Shown here: piece after piece, positions 1 to 11,438 of the stretch
How positions within the stretch are numbered: the stretch's first letter is position 1
Layout: each line of letters starts with the position of its first letter
NCBI GenBank assembly: GCA_022539475.1
Contig: VCMS01000359.1
Coordinates: 1-64,000, forward strand
DNA from: Gracilaria domingensis
Taxonomy: Eukaryota > Rhodophyta > Florideophyceae > Gracilariales > Gracilariaceae
Length of the DNA stretch: 64,000 nucleotides
Reading direction: 5' to 3'
Position numbers and translations under genes: made by a program
The notes under the pieces: generated by a model
Seen by the model: only the letters and a program-made list of their open reading frames with translations
What the model was told of the DNA's origin: nothing
Databases searched by the model: none

Positions 1-1
1 T

Positions 2-2505
2 TCTCCAAAGACAATCTGTGATCGACTGGGATTCGGTATCAGTGAGGTCGTATGGGCATGGAGTTGTTTTGCGGCTCATCTTGGATACACGAACGTTCAG
101 CACATGGTGAAACCATACATTTACATGAATATGCAGACGTTGAAGTATACAGCGCTAGAGACACGGGAGTCTGGTTATGCCCCGCCGAGCCAGAGTACTC
201 GATTCAACACAAAGGATGTGCCACAGAGCAGTACTAGTGGATCGGTGGAGACCTTGAGTGATGAATGCGATACAAACCTGCGAATACTGGCTAAGGAGTT
301 TTTGACAGACCTCGAAACCATATGCACCCACGATAGCCTCTATAGCTTACGGGTTGATCAGATGAGGAACTGGATAGAGTTTTCGGAGATACGGATGGAT
401 ACCGTATCTAGCTCTGACTCCGGTGAGTTGCCTGCTCGATTTCAGAAGTTTTCGGAGTTGCTATGGAAACCGATACAGGATATGCGTCATGCGGCAGGGT
501 TCCATGTCGGCATTCACGCGAAACCTGATATTGAACTGACGAAAACCCCTAAAACTTCCGGTAATGCCGAACCTTCTTCGACCAAGTCTGCCCCACCCCC
601 ACCTCGTCGAGAGTATATGAACCTCGTGAGCTCCGATAGCGACGAGTTCGAGAAGCCGGTGAATCTTGCGGAGCATGAATCTCGGGTTGCTGGTTACAAC
701 ATCCAAAAGACTGGTATTGAGCCGCCCATGAAGGGGATATCCAGTCTCCTTCGAATGAATATGGACAAGGTGTGGAAGGGGATGAGAAAGTCACACTTTG
801 TAGCGTACAACTGTGACATGAAGGACCTGAGGCACACACACGAAACGTTTGTGAATCAGAGTGAGATTTTATGGGGTGAGGCACAGCTTGTCCTAACAGA
901 CCCTCCCTTTAACACTCGAAGGAAGAGGAACAAACGGAATAGTGGTCACGATGTCTTCAGTGAGGAAGACATGATCCGTACGGCTGACTTAATAAGTTCC
1001 GCGCTTCGGTCAGGTGGGCACTTCATTATATTCTGTGCCATGGCACAGTTTCATGTGTGGCACAGGATACTTTCGGAAACGGCGAGTACGAAAGATGAAG
1101 CTGGAAGCGAAGGTAAACCAGAACTCATGCCTTCGTTTAAAGTGGATGCGAATCCACTGGTGTTCATCCGGGATCGCAGTAATGTTGGAGGGAATCCACG
1201 GAAGTTTGGGATACAGCCCGTAACGGAGTACGCCGTTCATGGGGTGAAGCGTGGATTGCGACCATCGGAGGAAGCCAGTCTTACTCCATTTGAGGAGAAC
1301 AATTTCATTCCTTCCACTTTCCCGGCTAACAGGAATGTAATTGACCGGGTGCCCAAACCGAGGGCGGGGGAGTGGTTGACATGGAAGGTACATGAGCCAG
1401 GTAGCTCAGTACCAGGTGGGCAGTACATAAGACCGGAGCAGAAGTCGAGGGAGTTGATGAAGGAGTTGATATGTCGCTTCACAAGACCGGGTGATCTTGT
1501 CATGGACATGTTCGCGGGAACTTTTTCTACGGGTATGGCGTGCCTATCGCTGACAAAGCATAGGAAGTTCTTGGGGTGCGAGAAGAATAGGCCATGTTTC
1601 AGCCATGCGAAGCACCATCTAACGACTCTTATGGCCGAAGTTATTCGGGGGGGAAGAATGACATCCTGGTTGAACAGGAGGTGGTGGATGCGGCTTCAAC
1701 GACCTATGAACGGGTTCCACATCGGGACCGAGGTCGGCTTGAATGGGAGGCTCCATTTGGTTACCCCCAGTACCAAGTGATGCCTGGACATATTACTCAG
1801 TTCCTAGGAAGATACTGGAAGGACTGGGACTTTGTCGACAAGTGTGGAGAGCGTACTGTAGATCTTTGGGAGGAGAAGTACCGAGGAGCTCTGAATCTTA
1901 TGGATATGCATATGCTGTTGACTGTTGAAGCCAATCGATATCGCTTACATATAGCATCTTCTAAGATCCGACATCCCCGTGCTGGTATGGGGGTGTTCAC
2001 GGAACATAAGATATTGGCTGGGGAAACTATCTGTCATTTCTATGGAACTTTGGTATACACGGATCTGACGAACCGGAAGGAAAGACACTTAACGTATGGA
2101 AGTGGCTGTCTCGGAGCAACTCCAGTGCGGTACAAGTTGTTTTCTATGATGGTCACTGTGACTGGTACGGAGTTTCTGCACCTGAGGAACAGACCAGGAC
2201 AGGCTCAGGATAGAAAGGAGAGCGAAGTCTACATTGTCCCGGCGCCTTTTTGTATCGGGGGCTACATTAACGACGCCGGATATCATGCCGGGGATCCCGA
2301 TTTATCGGAGCCCCGGTCAAACAGGACTCGAAGTGCCAATGTGCAGGTGGTGGAAGCGAAGTCCGTGATACAGTTCAAGTCAGACCTTTCTAACTATGCT
2401 CTACTTCGTTGTAGAGCAGTAAGAGATATTGAGAGGGGCGAAGAGTTGTATTTCGACTACGGAGAGCAGTACGCCTGGGACTGGGCTCTGACATTGGAGC
2501 AATAG
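2..2505 (+). pseudogene. DNA methyltransferase-SET domain fusion, copy A (5'-partial, broken)
   Basis: The reading frame is open from base 2 to 1,780. The product has an N-terminal low-complexity region, then a beta-class DNA methyltransferase: motif IV LVLTDPPF lies near 893-910 and the SAM motif DMFAGTFSTG near 1,504-1,533. The order DPPF before FxGxG is that of beta-group amino-methyltransferases, and DPPF favours adenine N6 over cytosine N4. A SET domain follows in another frame (about 1,650-2,505) with AGMGVF, an insert containing YIND, RSANV, and the C-terminal GEELYFDYG. Relative to copy B, one base is missing near 1,650 (CGGGGGGG against CGCGGGGGG), which separates the SET part from the methyltransferase frame. 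Copy B shows the two domains in one frame, so the fusion is ancestral to these copies. The upstream part lies outside the window. The target sequence of the methyltransferase and the substrate of the SET domain cannot be inferred. Confidence 0.85.
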
Positions 2506-2754
2506 ATGAGTTCAGTAGCGAATACAAAGTAAATATGCTTGTGAGTGTTGCAGCTGCCTGCAATACGCGTTGTTGTACATGTACACTGGAGCTCTTCATC
2601 TGTAACGGCGATATTTGCGACCCATTGGGCACCTCAAATTCCTAAAAAGCAGGAACTGCGGAGTCTCCCGGAATATCTGAACCATGCACCCCCCCCCCAC
2701 CCCCTCCCCCCCTCCCCAACAATTTCGTTTCATTACCCTGTTTATCTCCACAGC

Positions 2755-5149
2755 ATGGGTATAACGCCGAGAAAGCGAAATAGTACGCAGCGGAACAAGA
2801 GTGGACAGAAGAAGAGAAGAGCATCGGATGATACGAATCAGGCTACAAGCACCGCACTTCCTAAACGGAAGTCGTCCTCGACGAAGGAGAGAGTCAGTGG
2901 GCGTCCTTCTACAGGACTCTCTCGCCCATCTCGCAGCGGAGCGTCTTCCGGGATTGCGTCAAGAATTCGTGGATCAGCGAACGATGTCGTGCCGTCAACT
3001 GCCGATAATGCAAATCGTGCATCTGTCTCTGCTCCTCAAGAAGATGAGGTAACTCGGCCAGCGGGTCAGGACAGGAGGGCATGACAACTGGAACCGAAGA
3101 GGTTCGTATGACACCAAAACCTTCATGTCCCCGGCCGATATCGAAGACCGGAGCTACTGGGGCGCGGGTTACGCCGCCCAGTGGATCTGGACAACAAGGG
3201 ACAATGACGAGAAGTCGTGAGAGTCCTAGTATATTAAGATCGTCACGTCCATCCCTCTCTTCTAGAACTGGGGCCGCTATGAATCGTATCATGCCTCGCA
3301 ATGGGTCCGGACAAGGGAGAAACACAATAAGAAATCGAGAGACAACTGATAGACGAGTTACTTTTCGACCTTCCCCTCTTTCCAGAACGGGGGCCGTTGC
3401 AGCTCGTACGAGGCCCAATTCATCTGATATACCATGCCATGGAGGAGGACATACACGGGAGTTGGAGCTCGGAGCCGTGCCAAGGGTGGACACAGAACGC
3501 CTGCAGCCTCTCGTGGCTAAGGCTATGGCACATGAGGATAGTTCCGATAACGAAATAACACCGAATCCTGCGGCATTACCGGGGCCTGTCGCCGAAGAAG
3601 CTAGGGAAATAACGGAAGATATCCAAACTGGTGTGAATTCAAGCTCTATGAACAGACCTGATCTTTTAAATGAACTGAATTGCTTGAAAGAAAAGGTTAA
3701 GACGCTACAAGAGGACTTGATGGTTCGGGGAATTCTAGTGAAGGTCGCCCAAGAGCAGAGTACGGCTTTGAAAAAGAGGCTTGAAGAGAAGGATCTAGTC
3801 ATTGAAGGGCTAAGAGGGGCACTGAAACAGGAGGGAGATAGGAGTACACGTGCTGGTGAACCTGGGCAGACAGGTCGAAAGAAGCATAAAATTGAGGTGT
3901 GCGACGAGTTTCGAGGGGTTGCTCGAGCAGTGTATCACAACATGCTGACGTGGGCAAGGAGAGAAACAAGTGAGCTATGGCTCGAAGGTGAGTCGCTCAC
4001 CCGAAATTGGGGTAACCGTGCCGAGAAGGTGGAAGACGCAACTGAGAGTGGGGAAGGGCTTATTGAGCCGGAGGAAGGTGGTTCATACATGGTTCCTAAA
4101 AACCCCGTGGAGCTCTTGGGCAGTTTTGGCATGTTCACACCGTCGGTAGAGGGGGGCCAGATGCTTTGCTGAAGAAAATGGTTGAAAGCGAGTTGAAGGA
4201 GTTGAGCTGGGAAGGTATTAGAAAAGCATCTCTTACCGACAGGTGTATACTGGAACTTTGTGCAGATATGTGCCTTAGGCAGAGAATGCGGCAGACCATG
4301 AGTGACGTCGTGGGCGTTCGTAAGAGAAATACGAGGGATAAACTATTTCTGCTCCTGGGGTACGATCTGATTTGGAGAAGAACAAAGCTGGTAGAAGAGA
4401 ATGCTGACGAACTCACAATGCAGTTGAAGGAAGCGCAGGAGAACATACTGCGTCTTGACGAAAATGGTGTACCGAACACTTCATGGTGGAGAAAAGCCCC
4501 ATTTGTTCGTCTAAAGTACTCCAATGCGGACAATGTCGAGGATATGCCGACGGAAGATCAAGACTTGTTCTTCCGAAACCGTGTCGGGGTACAAGTGCTG
4601 AAGGAGTTTATTGGGTATGATGTGGAAGACAAGGATACGGGCACCTTTTTAGATGGCACAATACTGTTGCTCGCACGTTTGGACGCTTGGGTGTTGACGG
4701 TTGTGAGCCTTCTAAGTACGGATGTGTCAAGGGGTGGCCAGAGACAGAAACTGTTTACAAAGAAGTTTGCTGAACTGCTACCTCTGTGTTTAAAGAATGT
4801 TCTGGGGGATGTTAGGCAACATGTCTTGAGGACCAATTCCAGCGAGTTTCATAATTTTGGAACGACAACGGAAGATTGGACTAAGGTTCTTGGTAATGAC
4901 ATGAGAGAGGCTACATTTGGATATCGAATGCCGTCGAACGGAAGACTTTACCTCACTGTGAAAGAACAATTTTTTATTGACAGTGTGAGCCGAAGATTGG
5001 GGTCTATTAGCGATTGCTTCGTTGGTGAATGCGAGGAAGGGGATATGGAGTTCAAGGAAATGGACATGAACGATTTCGGAATTAACACAGGATCACAAGA
5101 AAAGGCACCACAAGGTGAACATGTAGAAGATGGAGCCCTTAATGTTTAA
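2755..5149 (+). pseudogene. Element-encoded basic/coiled-coil protein, copy A (two frame breaks)
   Basis: The start is the ATG at 2,755, just after a long C-rich pyrimidine tract (about 2,689-2,718) and TTATCTCCACAG, which looks like a 3' splice site and may mark a 5'-UTR intron. The N-terminus is Lys/Arg/Ser/Pro-rich and likely disordered, with nuclear-localisation-like runs (KKRRAS). About residues 190-280 form a Leu/Glu/Lys-rich coiled coil (LNELNCLKEKVKTLQEDL and on). The C-terminal ~350 residues are globular and unrecognised. Compared with copy B, one C is missing near 3,060 and one G is missing in the G-run near 4,150, so the product reads in three frames. The stop overlaps the stop of the convergent transposase gene. 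By position this is an accessory protein of the transposon. Its function is unknown. Confidence 0.7.
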
Positions 5150-8100
5150 GGCTGTACAAGATCAACGTGCTCAGTTGGTCCTTCATCTGAATCATGATAG
5201 AATCGATTGATGTAGAATCGGTGTTGGAACCATTGAAGTGGAGGACAAAAAGGTGGAGCAGGGTAGTTTGATCGAACAACATGGACAGTTCCCTGTAGTG
5301 CAGAAGCCGGAACCATCCCGTACCAAGGAGTTAACTCTACGATAGTCTCCGCTTTGGAATGACGAGGGAACGGAAGAGTGTGGTTCTTTTCATCGTTTGT
5401 AGCCCACCGTAAAGATATGCATTTCAATATGTGGTCGATGTTTGTTGCGGGGGGTAAAACCTCGAAATACCGGACGAATGCCACCTCTGGTGCGGTAAGT
5501 GCAGAATCAAGGAGAGATATTCGAATCAGAGCGACTACCTGGGCAACCCAAGTCTCTGAATCTTCTCCGCTTACCAATACAGTGGAAAACTTTGGCTTTC
5601 TACTGGGACCAAATGCTGGAGAAGCGAAGACACGTTGGATGATGGGGTATTTGGGTCGTCCCAGCTTAAGTGCCTTAGAAGACGAATCGAAGTGTTCAAG
5701 AGTCGGAACGAAACCGCCTTTCACGACGGCCGAATTCACCAGAGTTATCCTTGTCTTTTCTGGGAAGTATGTAATAGAGTGCTCATCCAGTGTTTCTTTC
5801 ACGAGACTGAGGAAAGGAGGAAGGGCCTGTTCACCAATTTGATCAAGAATCGACCTTGTGTCCGTACTTGAGAACATTTCTCTAACAGCAGTCCATGTTT
5901 TTGAACTGGACATACTTGAAACACAATGTTGAAGAGCTCGTAAAGTGAAAGAACGCCCTCTCATTGCAAACCGAGGAAGCTGTGTGGAAGTTCCTGGTAA
6001 ACCTGGATTACGCTGGTAAGGAGTATTGCCATTCCATTGCTTTCTAACATGTCCGTGCTCAATGGAGCGAATAGTCTCCTCCACAGCCGTTGCTGTTCTT
6101 CTGGACGTCTTTTTGTAGTGTCTTTTAAATAGCAGGTGTGCATGTTCGTATATGCCTGCGTCGTAATACTTGATACTTCCCAGACGGCGAATATCGTCCA
6201 CGAGATGATCGAGAAGATGAAACTTCAGAGTTCCCAGTCTGGAGGGATGAAAATCCGCCAGAGTCTTTGTTGCGGAACGCTTGAAGGCTTCAATCTCCGA
6301 ACTAAGACACAGGAGAGAGCTTTCAGTCCAATACGGGTCACGATTGTATCTGAATAAGGTCGAGAGCAAGTCCGAGTACTGAGAGAAAACGGTTGTGATT
6401 GGGGCAACGTCCTGTTCTCCACAGCATATGTCAAAGAATGCTCCTATGAAGGGAAAGACCATGTCAAGTGCTTTGTAGTTTTTGGCCTCCAGCATTCCAC
6501 GGAGACCGTCTTTCGTGAAGATACCATTCAAAGATTTGCCTTTCTCCTGCGTGGAGAAATCGATATGTAAACCTTTGGCAGGAGAATCGCGTTCTATGGC
6601 AGCTAGAATTGCGTTTGCATGGTTGAGGAGTTGGGTGCGTATCGTTCGAAATGAACGCGATGCAGATGTTCCTAATGTGGTGCACAGGGTGTCTGACTGC
6701 AGTCTCTCGATTGTGGCCGTTTTTATCAACTTTGAGATGCCGAGATGCAAGTTGTGTAATGGTTCGAATGAGAACAGACTGTATGGAGACAATCCCGGGA
6801 TCATTCCAAGGCTTACGGAAGTTTCGAGGAACGAAGGAATGAGAGATATGGAATTTGAACGCATCAGAGTATCCGCTTGAGATCTCCTCTCCCTCGCACG
6901 ACGTGGACGTCTTTCCGCCTCGTCTTTTTGTGCATGTTGCAAGATAGCTGTGTATGTCTTTCGGATGCTTTTCGTGTGCTTTTGAGAACGTCCGTTGAAT
7001 GAGGTGGGAATAGGACTGCATAAAGATGAGCGAGGGGCTTTGCATCTATGACACGGGCTTTCCGTTTTGGTGCCATGAAGAATAGACAGAATGTCCTTAG
7101 CCTCAGGAATATCCGCACAATAACTTGCAAGCAGAGGATGGCACACTCGACTTAGTTTGTCTTCGCCGATGAACTGAAAACCTTTCTGCGTGAGATTTAG
7201 AATGGGCTCCAGGACTTGACGAAGAGATTCTTGAAGGATTTGCATCCTGGACTCGCGTAGAGACTTGCTAGAAACAAATGGCATTGCGTCTGCTTCAGAT
7301 GCGGAAACCTCGATCAGTGTGGTAGGGAAGTATGCCACTACTGTGAGGTCATCACGGATACACTTACGGCGAAGCTGGTCGGAGAAGTTGAGAAATATGA
7401 GGTGAAGAGGATAGGCGGTAACCGATGTTTGCTTTAGAGTTGTTGAAGACTTATCGGTGTATACCTGCAGAAGACCTACGAAAGATTCACTGTAACTTAT
7501 TTCTTGGGAGTACCACACTATTCTACTATCCAAAGAGCCCATGACCATTTCCTTAAGTTTTGAGGTGGCGTCTCTTGCGAGAGAGCCGGACATGGGGTGA
7601 GATATTTTCGTGGAGTGGGTCTGAGGTATAGGGTGGAAGAATGTGTTTTCGTTGTTAGCCAACTGGAGCTGTTTCACAAGTGTCTGAACGGGGTCTCTCG
7701 TGTAGAGGGTGGCGCTGAACTTACATCCTTCTGGCGAGACAGTTCTGCGATTGAAACCGTCCTTTGAGGCGTATCGTTCGAAAATGGCCTTCTTCAGTTC
7801 TGTACAGCGCTTGGAACTTGTTATGGTCTCGTTGAATCGCTTTTGCGAGAATCGCGGGTCCCGAAGTAGCCCAATTAGCTCGTCCGCCTCACGATGACCA
7901 AGGTTGGAAGCTACTGAAGCCAGACAAACCGTGAGATAATGCATATGCAAATCACCGAGGGCCTCCTCAGAAGGCACTGGGCGGGAACTGCTTCCGTGTT
8001 CTCGCTCTAATGACGCGGGAGCCGGGGAAGGAGAAACACAATGCAAAGTGTCCGGAATGGGAGGGGCGCACGGAGTGGGGTCGACGATGTCCTCGGACAC

Positions 8101-8409
8101 TGGAGGCTCGGGAAGGCGACAAGGGGCAGTGACCGTTTCGGAAGATGCGGGCGCGGGTGCGGAAAGCTTGAGACGCTTGCTTCTCCGAATGGGCCGGCTA
8201 TTGTCGTCTTCCAGCGCTGCTTTCAGACGAAACGGGCAATGGTTGACATGCTGTTGAAGGGATAAGACTCCTCGGCGAGTAACGAAGGGGCACCCACGCT
8301 TCTTATGTGTACAGTAGTAGACCATGGGAAGAAGAACTGAACGAGAAACGACGACAAAGACTGCAAGGGAAGGGCGTCCGAAGGGAGAAGGAGGTCGAGC
8401 GACAGTCAA
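5146..8409 (-). CDS. Plavaka-type (KDZ/CACTA-related) transposase, copy A
   Basis: One uninterrupted frame encodes 1,087 aa. The probable true start is the ATG at 8,322 (MVYYCTHKK), because the upstream extension begins at a non-ATG codon and the ATG used by copy B is not conserved. The N-terminus has a C2HC-like zinc finger (YYCTHKKRGCPF...HVNHC). Plavaka-like hallmarks follow: LLQVYTDKSSTTLKQTSVTAYPLHL, then TVVAYFPTT, a Cys pair in ESPCHRCKAP, LHNLHLGISK, and near the C-terminus KFHLLDHLVDDIRRLGS with YEHAHLLFKRHYKKTSRR. These match the DDE-type core order seen in Plavaka/KDZ transposases. It is convergent with the coiled-coil gene. Copies A and B differ at about 30 aligned residues by eye, with no stop in either. 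It should drive cut-and-paste movement of the element. Activity cannot be judged here. Confidence 0.85.
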   Translation of the reverse strand: MTVARPPSPFGRPSLAVFVVVSRSVLLPMVYYCTHKKRGCPFVTRRGVLSLQQHVNHCPFRLKAALEDDNSRPIRRSKRLKLSAPAPASSETVTAPCRLPEPPVSEDIVDPTPCAPPIPDTLHCVSPSPAPASLEREHGSSSRPVPSEEALGDLHMHYLTVCLASVASNLGHREADELIGLLRDPRFSQKRFNETITSSKRCTELKKAIFERYASKDGFNRRTVSPEGCKFSATLYTRDPVQTLVKQLQLANNENTFFHPIPQTHSTKISHPMSGSLARDATSKLKEMVMGSLDSRIVWYSQEISYSESFVGLLQVYTDKSSTTLKQTSVTAYPLHLIFLNFSDQLRRKCIRDDLTVVAYFPTTLIEVSASEADAMPFVSSKSLRESRMQILQESLRQVLEPILNLTQKGFQFIGEDKLSRVCHPLLASYCADIPEAKDILSILHGTKTESPCHRCKAPRSSLCSPIPTSFNGRSQKHTKSIRKTYTAILQHAQKDEAERRPRRARERRSQADTLMRSNSISLIPSFLETSVSLGMIPGLSPYSLFSFEPLHNLHLGISKLIKTATIERLQSDTLCTTLGTSASRSFRTIRTQLLNHANAILAAIERDSPAKGLHIDFSTQEKGKSLNGIFTKDGLRGMLEAKNYKALDMVFPFIGAFFDICCGEQDVAPITTVFSQYSDLLSTLFRYNRDPYWTESSLLCLSSEIEAFKRSATKTLADFHPSRLGTLKFHLLDHLVDDIRRLGSIKYYDAGIYEHAHLLFKRHYKKTSRRTATAVEETIRSIEHGHVRKQWNGNTPYQRNPGLPGTSTQLPRFAMRGRSFTLRALQHCVSSMSSSKTWTAVREMFSSTDTRSILDQIGEQALPPFLSLVKETLDEHSITYFPEKTRITLVNSAVVKGGFVPTLEHFDSSSKALKLGRPKYPIIQRVFASPAFGPSRKPKFSTVLVSGEDSETWVAQVVALIRISLLDSALTAPEVAFVRYFEVLPPATNIDHILKCISLRWATNDEKNHTLPFPRHSKAETIVELTPWYGMVPASALQGTVHVVRSNYPAPPFCPPLQWFQHRFYINRFYHDSDEGPTEHVDLVQP

Positions 8410-9048
8410 TATCGACGTGTTGCTCAGAACGGAGAATATATTTTGAGTTTAAATCACGTGCTTTCGTTCAAAAAGGAACGTAGGTACACGTCGACCTCAA
8501 CACAAGGGTGTACTTCTCGTATTATCTACCACTAGTTATAAACCTGTGGTTTCCCAACGTTGTACGCTGTACACTTGTCCAATCTCGCACAGAAAAATAA
8601 ATCTCTTCCCTTCGCCGCCGCCGCCGCGCCTCCGACGTCCGAACTTCCGTTACCGTCGTGAGCCATGCCATCGATATCATCGCGTTATACTCCGCTCCGT
8701 CGTACTTTTTCCCGCCCTCCACTTTATGGAGGCTCCATAAAGTAGAGGGCGGAAGAAAGTAGGACGGAGTCATCCGTATCTCAGGGATGTATTCCGTGCA
8801 GTCTTTTCGTACGTTCTCTCATATCCTTCCACGTATCTTTGCTCTAAACTAACCAATCCTCACCGCGTTTCTTCGCGCTCTGCGACATGGAAACGGCAGG
8901 AAATAAGCTAATCACCCTCAACTTCTTCTATTTGTTCAAGATATAGAACGAGTTGAAGGGTGAAAACGGGAACCCGGTAACTCAAACCGACGACTGTAAG
9001 TACGCGACCAATAGTTCATTTCGTTGCGCCATAGGCTCTAGCTCTGCC
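8410..9048. other. Transposase upstream region with AT-rich leader
   Basis: This is the 5' flank of transposase copy A. It is conserved with 32,070-32,640 at about the first 280 bases and then diverges, because copy B holds extra hairpin sequence. The tract just upstream of the gene contains AAAATATATTC (minus strand), a possible TATA-type promoter. No gene is seen here. Confidence 0.5.
8697..8767. repeat. Imperfect 34-bp-arm hairpin
   Basis: Left arm 8,697-8,730 and right arm 8,734-8,767 are near-perfect reverse complements around a GGC loop. The apex stem is ACTTTATGGA / TCCATAAAGT. The corresponding place in the right arm (about 32,312-32,375) has the same outer stem but a different apex. 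The stem is therefore conserved while its tip has changed. Confidence 0.8.
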
Positions 9049-9800
9049 TGTTCGGGATAGGCGATTCTGGTACTTGGTTGAGACATAGGTTTCTGTCTCG
9101 TTTATCGCATCTTGCGGTATGTTTGCTGCATGGGCATTCTCGGTGTCGTTGCTTGTGAGTTCTTGCTTCGAGACCTTTCGCGTTTTACGATGAATGGTGG
9201 GCTGGTAATCTAACCGATCACTTTCCTTCTTCTTCTTCCTTTTGCGAGTTACTAGGTCCCTCGACTTTTCTAGCGCAACGTTTCTGTTTTGCTTTATCAA
9301 TGGTACGTTCCATCGCAATTCAAATGTTTCCAACGGAGCATTGACTAACCTATGGATACTTTCTGCTTGCGTATACAGGTAAACGACCAATTTTATTTCA
9401 TCTCTCCAGATCCATCATCGATCTTGAGAGACAAAATGAAATTGGTCGTTTTACTGTCTGACTGTTCGGGATAGGCGATTCTGGTACTTGTTTGGGATAT
9501 AGGCTAGATTCTCGTTTATCTCGTCTTGCGGTATGTTTGCTGCATGGGCATTCTCGGTGTCCTTGGTTGTGAGTTCTCGCTTCGACACCTTTCGCGGTTT
9601 ACGATGATATGGTCGGCTGGTAATCTAACCGATCCCTTTCCTGCTTCTTCTTCCGTATGCGAGTTACCAGGTCCCTCGACTTTTCTAGCGCAACGTTTCT
9701 GTTTCGTTTTATCAATGGTACGTTCCATCGCATTTCAAATGTATCTAACGGATCATTGACTAACTTATGGATACTTTCTGCTTGCGTATACAGGTAAATG
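9049..9800. repeat. Two direct ~350-bp repeats in the element tail
   Basis: Units at about 9,049-9,385 and 9,464-9,800 both start with TTCGGGATAGGCGATTCTGG and both run to CTTGCGTATACAGG, with scattered differences. The right arm carries the same array in reverse, with one full unit (31,544-31,890) and one truncated unit (31,920-32,066). Small minus-strand ORFs in the units are not in the same frame from copy to copy, so I do not treat them as genes. Confidence 0.85.
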
Positions 9801-9840
9801 ACTTTTGATGCGGACGTAGCTCACGAGTTGCAGGTGCAGG

Positions 9841-9925
9841 TTCCTCAAGTAGGGAACCATGCATCTGGGCATGGTTCCCTACATGAGGAACGGAGAGGAT
9901 GAGGCGCTTCGCGCCTCATCCTCTC
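9841..9925. repeat. Pair of adjacent perfect or near-perfect hairpins
   Basis: The first hairpin has 22-bp arms (9,841-9,862 and 9,869-9,890) with one mismatch and a 6-nt loop. The second has perfect 15-bp arms GAGAGGATGAGGCGC (9,893-9,907) and 9,911-9,925 around TTC. Both are conserved in the right arm at 31,418-31,450 and 31,457-31,498. They lie between the transposase and the end of the shared sequence, as subterminal structure of the element would. Confidence 0.85.
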
Positions 9926-10424
9926 GGAGTGCGTATGTGTTCTACCGATCCAGCACTATGGTGAAGGTGCAGTCTGCAGCATCTGCCGCAGATTGCGCCT
10001 ACACCCGCTCCATTATGGGGAAATGGTACCTGTAATATAGCGAAGTAGTGGTTAGCAAAAGCGGTCGATAGAAGAATAGATACGAATAAAACGGTATGAT
10101 TTCATAATGGGGATCATCTGTACTAGCACTAGTATTCCATGCGTTGCAGGGTATCATTCCGCAGAAGGTATCGTGTAATGTGCACCTCAATGGAAACTGA
10201 ACCTAGACTTCGCGAAATACGGTTCAGGTAGCCCTCGACTAAAGAACTAGCACGAGTGGAAAACCCCCCAGTATTTACTCCACAGAGATTCTGGACGACC
10301 CAAGCAATTATCTGCAAATTTTGAAATAATTGATCTCGATATTTTTTCAAAAAATTTACTGGACGACCCTTGCCAATTTCTGGACGACCCTCGCCAAAAA
10401 CTAGCATCTGCAAGAGACAGACGC
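9926..10424. mobile_element. End segment of element, copy A
   Basis: This is the last ~500 bases of the left arm. It contains three copies of the decamer GGTCGTCCAG (on the minus strand) close to the boundary, two of them about 20 bp apart and one further in. The same three sit in the right arm at 30,954-31,053. A 94-codon frame here is shared by both arms but has no recognisable domain. It may be a chance frame preserved by recent duplication. The boundary at 10,424 is sharp. Confidence 0.6.
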
Positions 10425-11438
10425 TTCAAATCCAGAGAGCTTTGCAACTTTGCCCTGCCCGACAGCGAATTCGTGCTTTTCAATGATCCTCGAACTGTTT
10501 CTCATGGTTGAACTGTCCAGCACTACCTTAGTGGCTTGCTTTCGAAGTAGTATCTTCCTTATGGGAAAATTGACCTCGTCGGGAACACTCCATTCTTTGT
10601 ATACCTCTTGTGACAAATACATTTTTCAGACAGTATAAGAACCTCAACTTGACTCTGCTTTACCTCTACCAACTTGTAACATGTCCCATGGTGTGGGACA
10701 TGTTACAAAATGGAGGTGTTTCTTACGCGTGTCACTTGGAATGTCTACGTAGCGGGCTACTGTAATTCTACCGGGAGGAGAACTGATGACCGCTGCGAGA
10801 AGGATTTAATTTCCTGGCACGCAGAAGAGGTTTTATTTCTGTCGCTCGAATTGTGGCAGGTCAATCGCAACATCGACGCCGGCAGCCGCTTCCTTCACCT
10901 TCAGACCTAACAGCTGGGCGCACTGGGTTTCTCGTGGCAGCAGCAGAACACACTTCCAAGTGTCATTGTTTGTTTGTGCGTTGCTCTGTTCTGTTTTTGG
11001 ATACCTTGCATCTACACGGGATTTGTCTCTACAGTTTGTTACAGAAGCATTGCTTCTTGAAGAGGAAAGCATCATTGGTACTTATCTATGCCGAAATTTG
11101 ATATGCGAATCAGCGAAACGCGGGGCTCAGTAAGGTGTGATTAATCACGCCGGCATTTGGTGTTCATTTACTCTTTCGATTTCTGAAGACAGGAACAAAA
11201 TCTAATCTAACAGCTCGAGCGACATGATGAAGGCTGTTTCGTTGTTTTTGTGGTTCGTTTCTACGGCCCACACTATATGCTTCTCACTATTTTTGGATTC
11301 CCCCTAACGGGGCTAGCTTCAACATTGATCTGTCATTCTGGATTCGTCTCGCTTTCTTCATATTCTCTTACGAACGCCTTGAAGGAACTCGTCAATTTTG
11401 TTACGATTTACGGGATCGTTTTGCGTTCTGTCTACGAA
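10425..11438. other. Spacer start, no recognised gene; one perfect hairpin
   Basis: The unique sequence just outside the left arm has no convincing gene. A perfect 15-bp-arm hairpin, TTGTAACATGTCCCA at 10,674-10,688 with its complement at 10,694-10,708, is the one clear structure. A minus-strand frame at 10,401-10,622 crosses the arm boundary and is therefore chimeric. Confidence 0.6.

Larger units (their letters stand above)
1..10424. repeat. Left arm of a >10-kb inverted duplication
   Basis: The segment matches the reverse complement of about 30,919-41,060 base for base over most of its length. It carries the same genes in mirrored order: methyltransferase-SET, coiled-coil protein, transposase, then a hairpin-rich tail. 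The shared sequence stops at the motif GCGTCTGTCTCTTGCAG (read on the minus strand). Beyond it the flanks are unrelated. The arms differ by scattered substitutions, one-base indels and some larger differences in the tail, so this is not an assembly mirror of a single locus. The arm runs off the left edge of the window. Confidence 0.95.

Noticed and set aside
9893-9925. Helitron 3' hairpin
   Set aside because: No Rep/helicase gene or CTRR end is seen, and the element encodes a Plavaka-type transposase.
10129-10413. 94-codon frame preserved in both arms
   Set aside because: Conservation follows from the duplication. In the right arm the same frame is fused to a host pseudogene, and no domain is seen.
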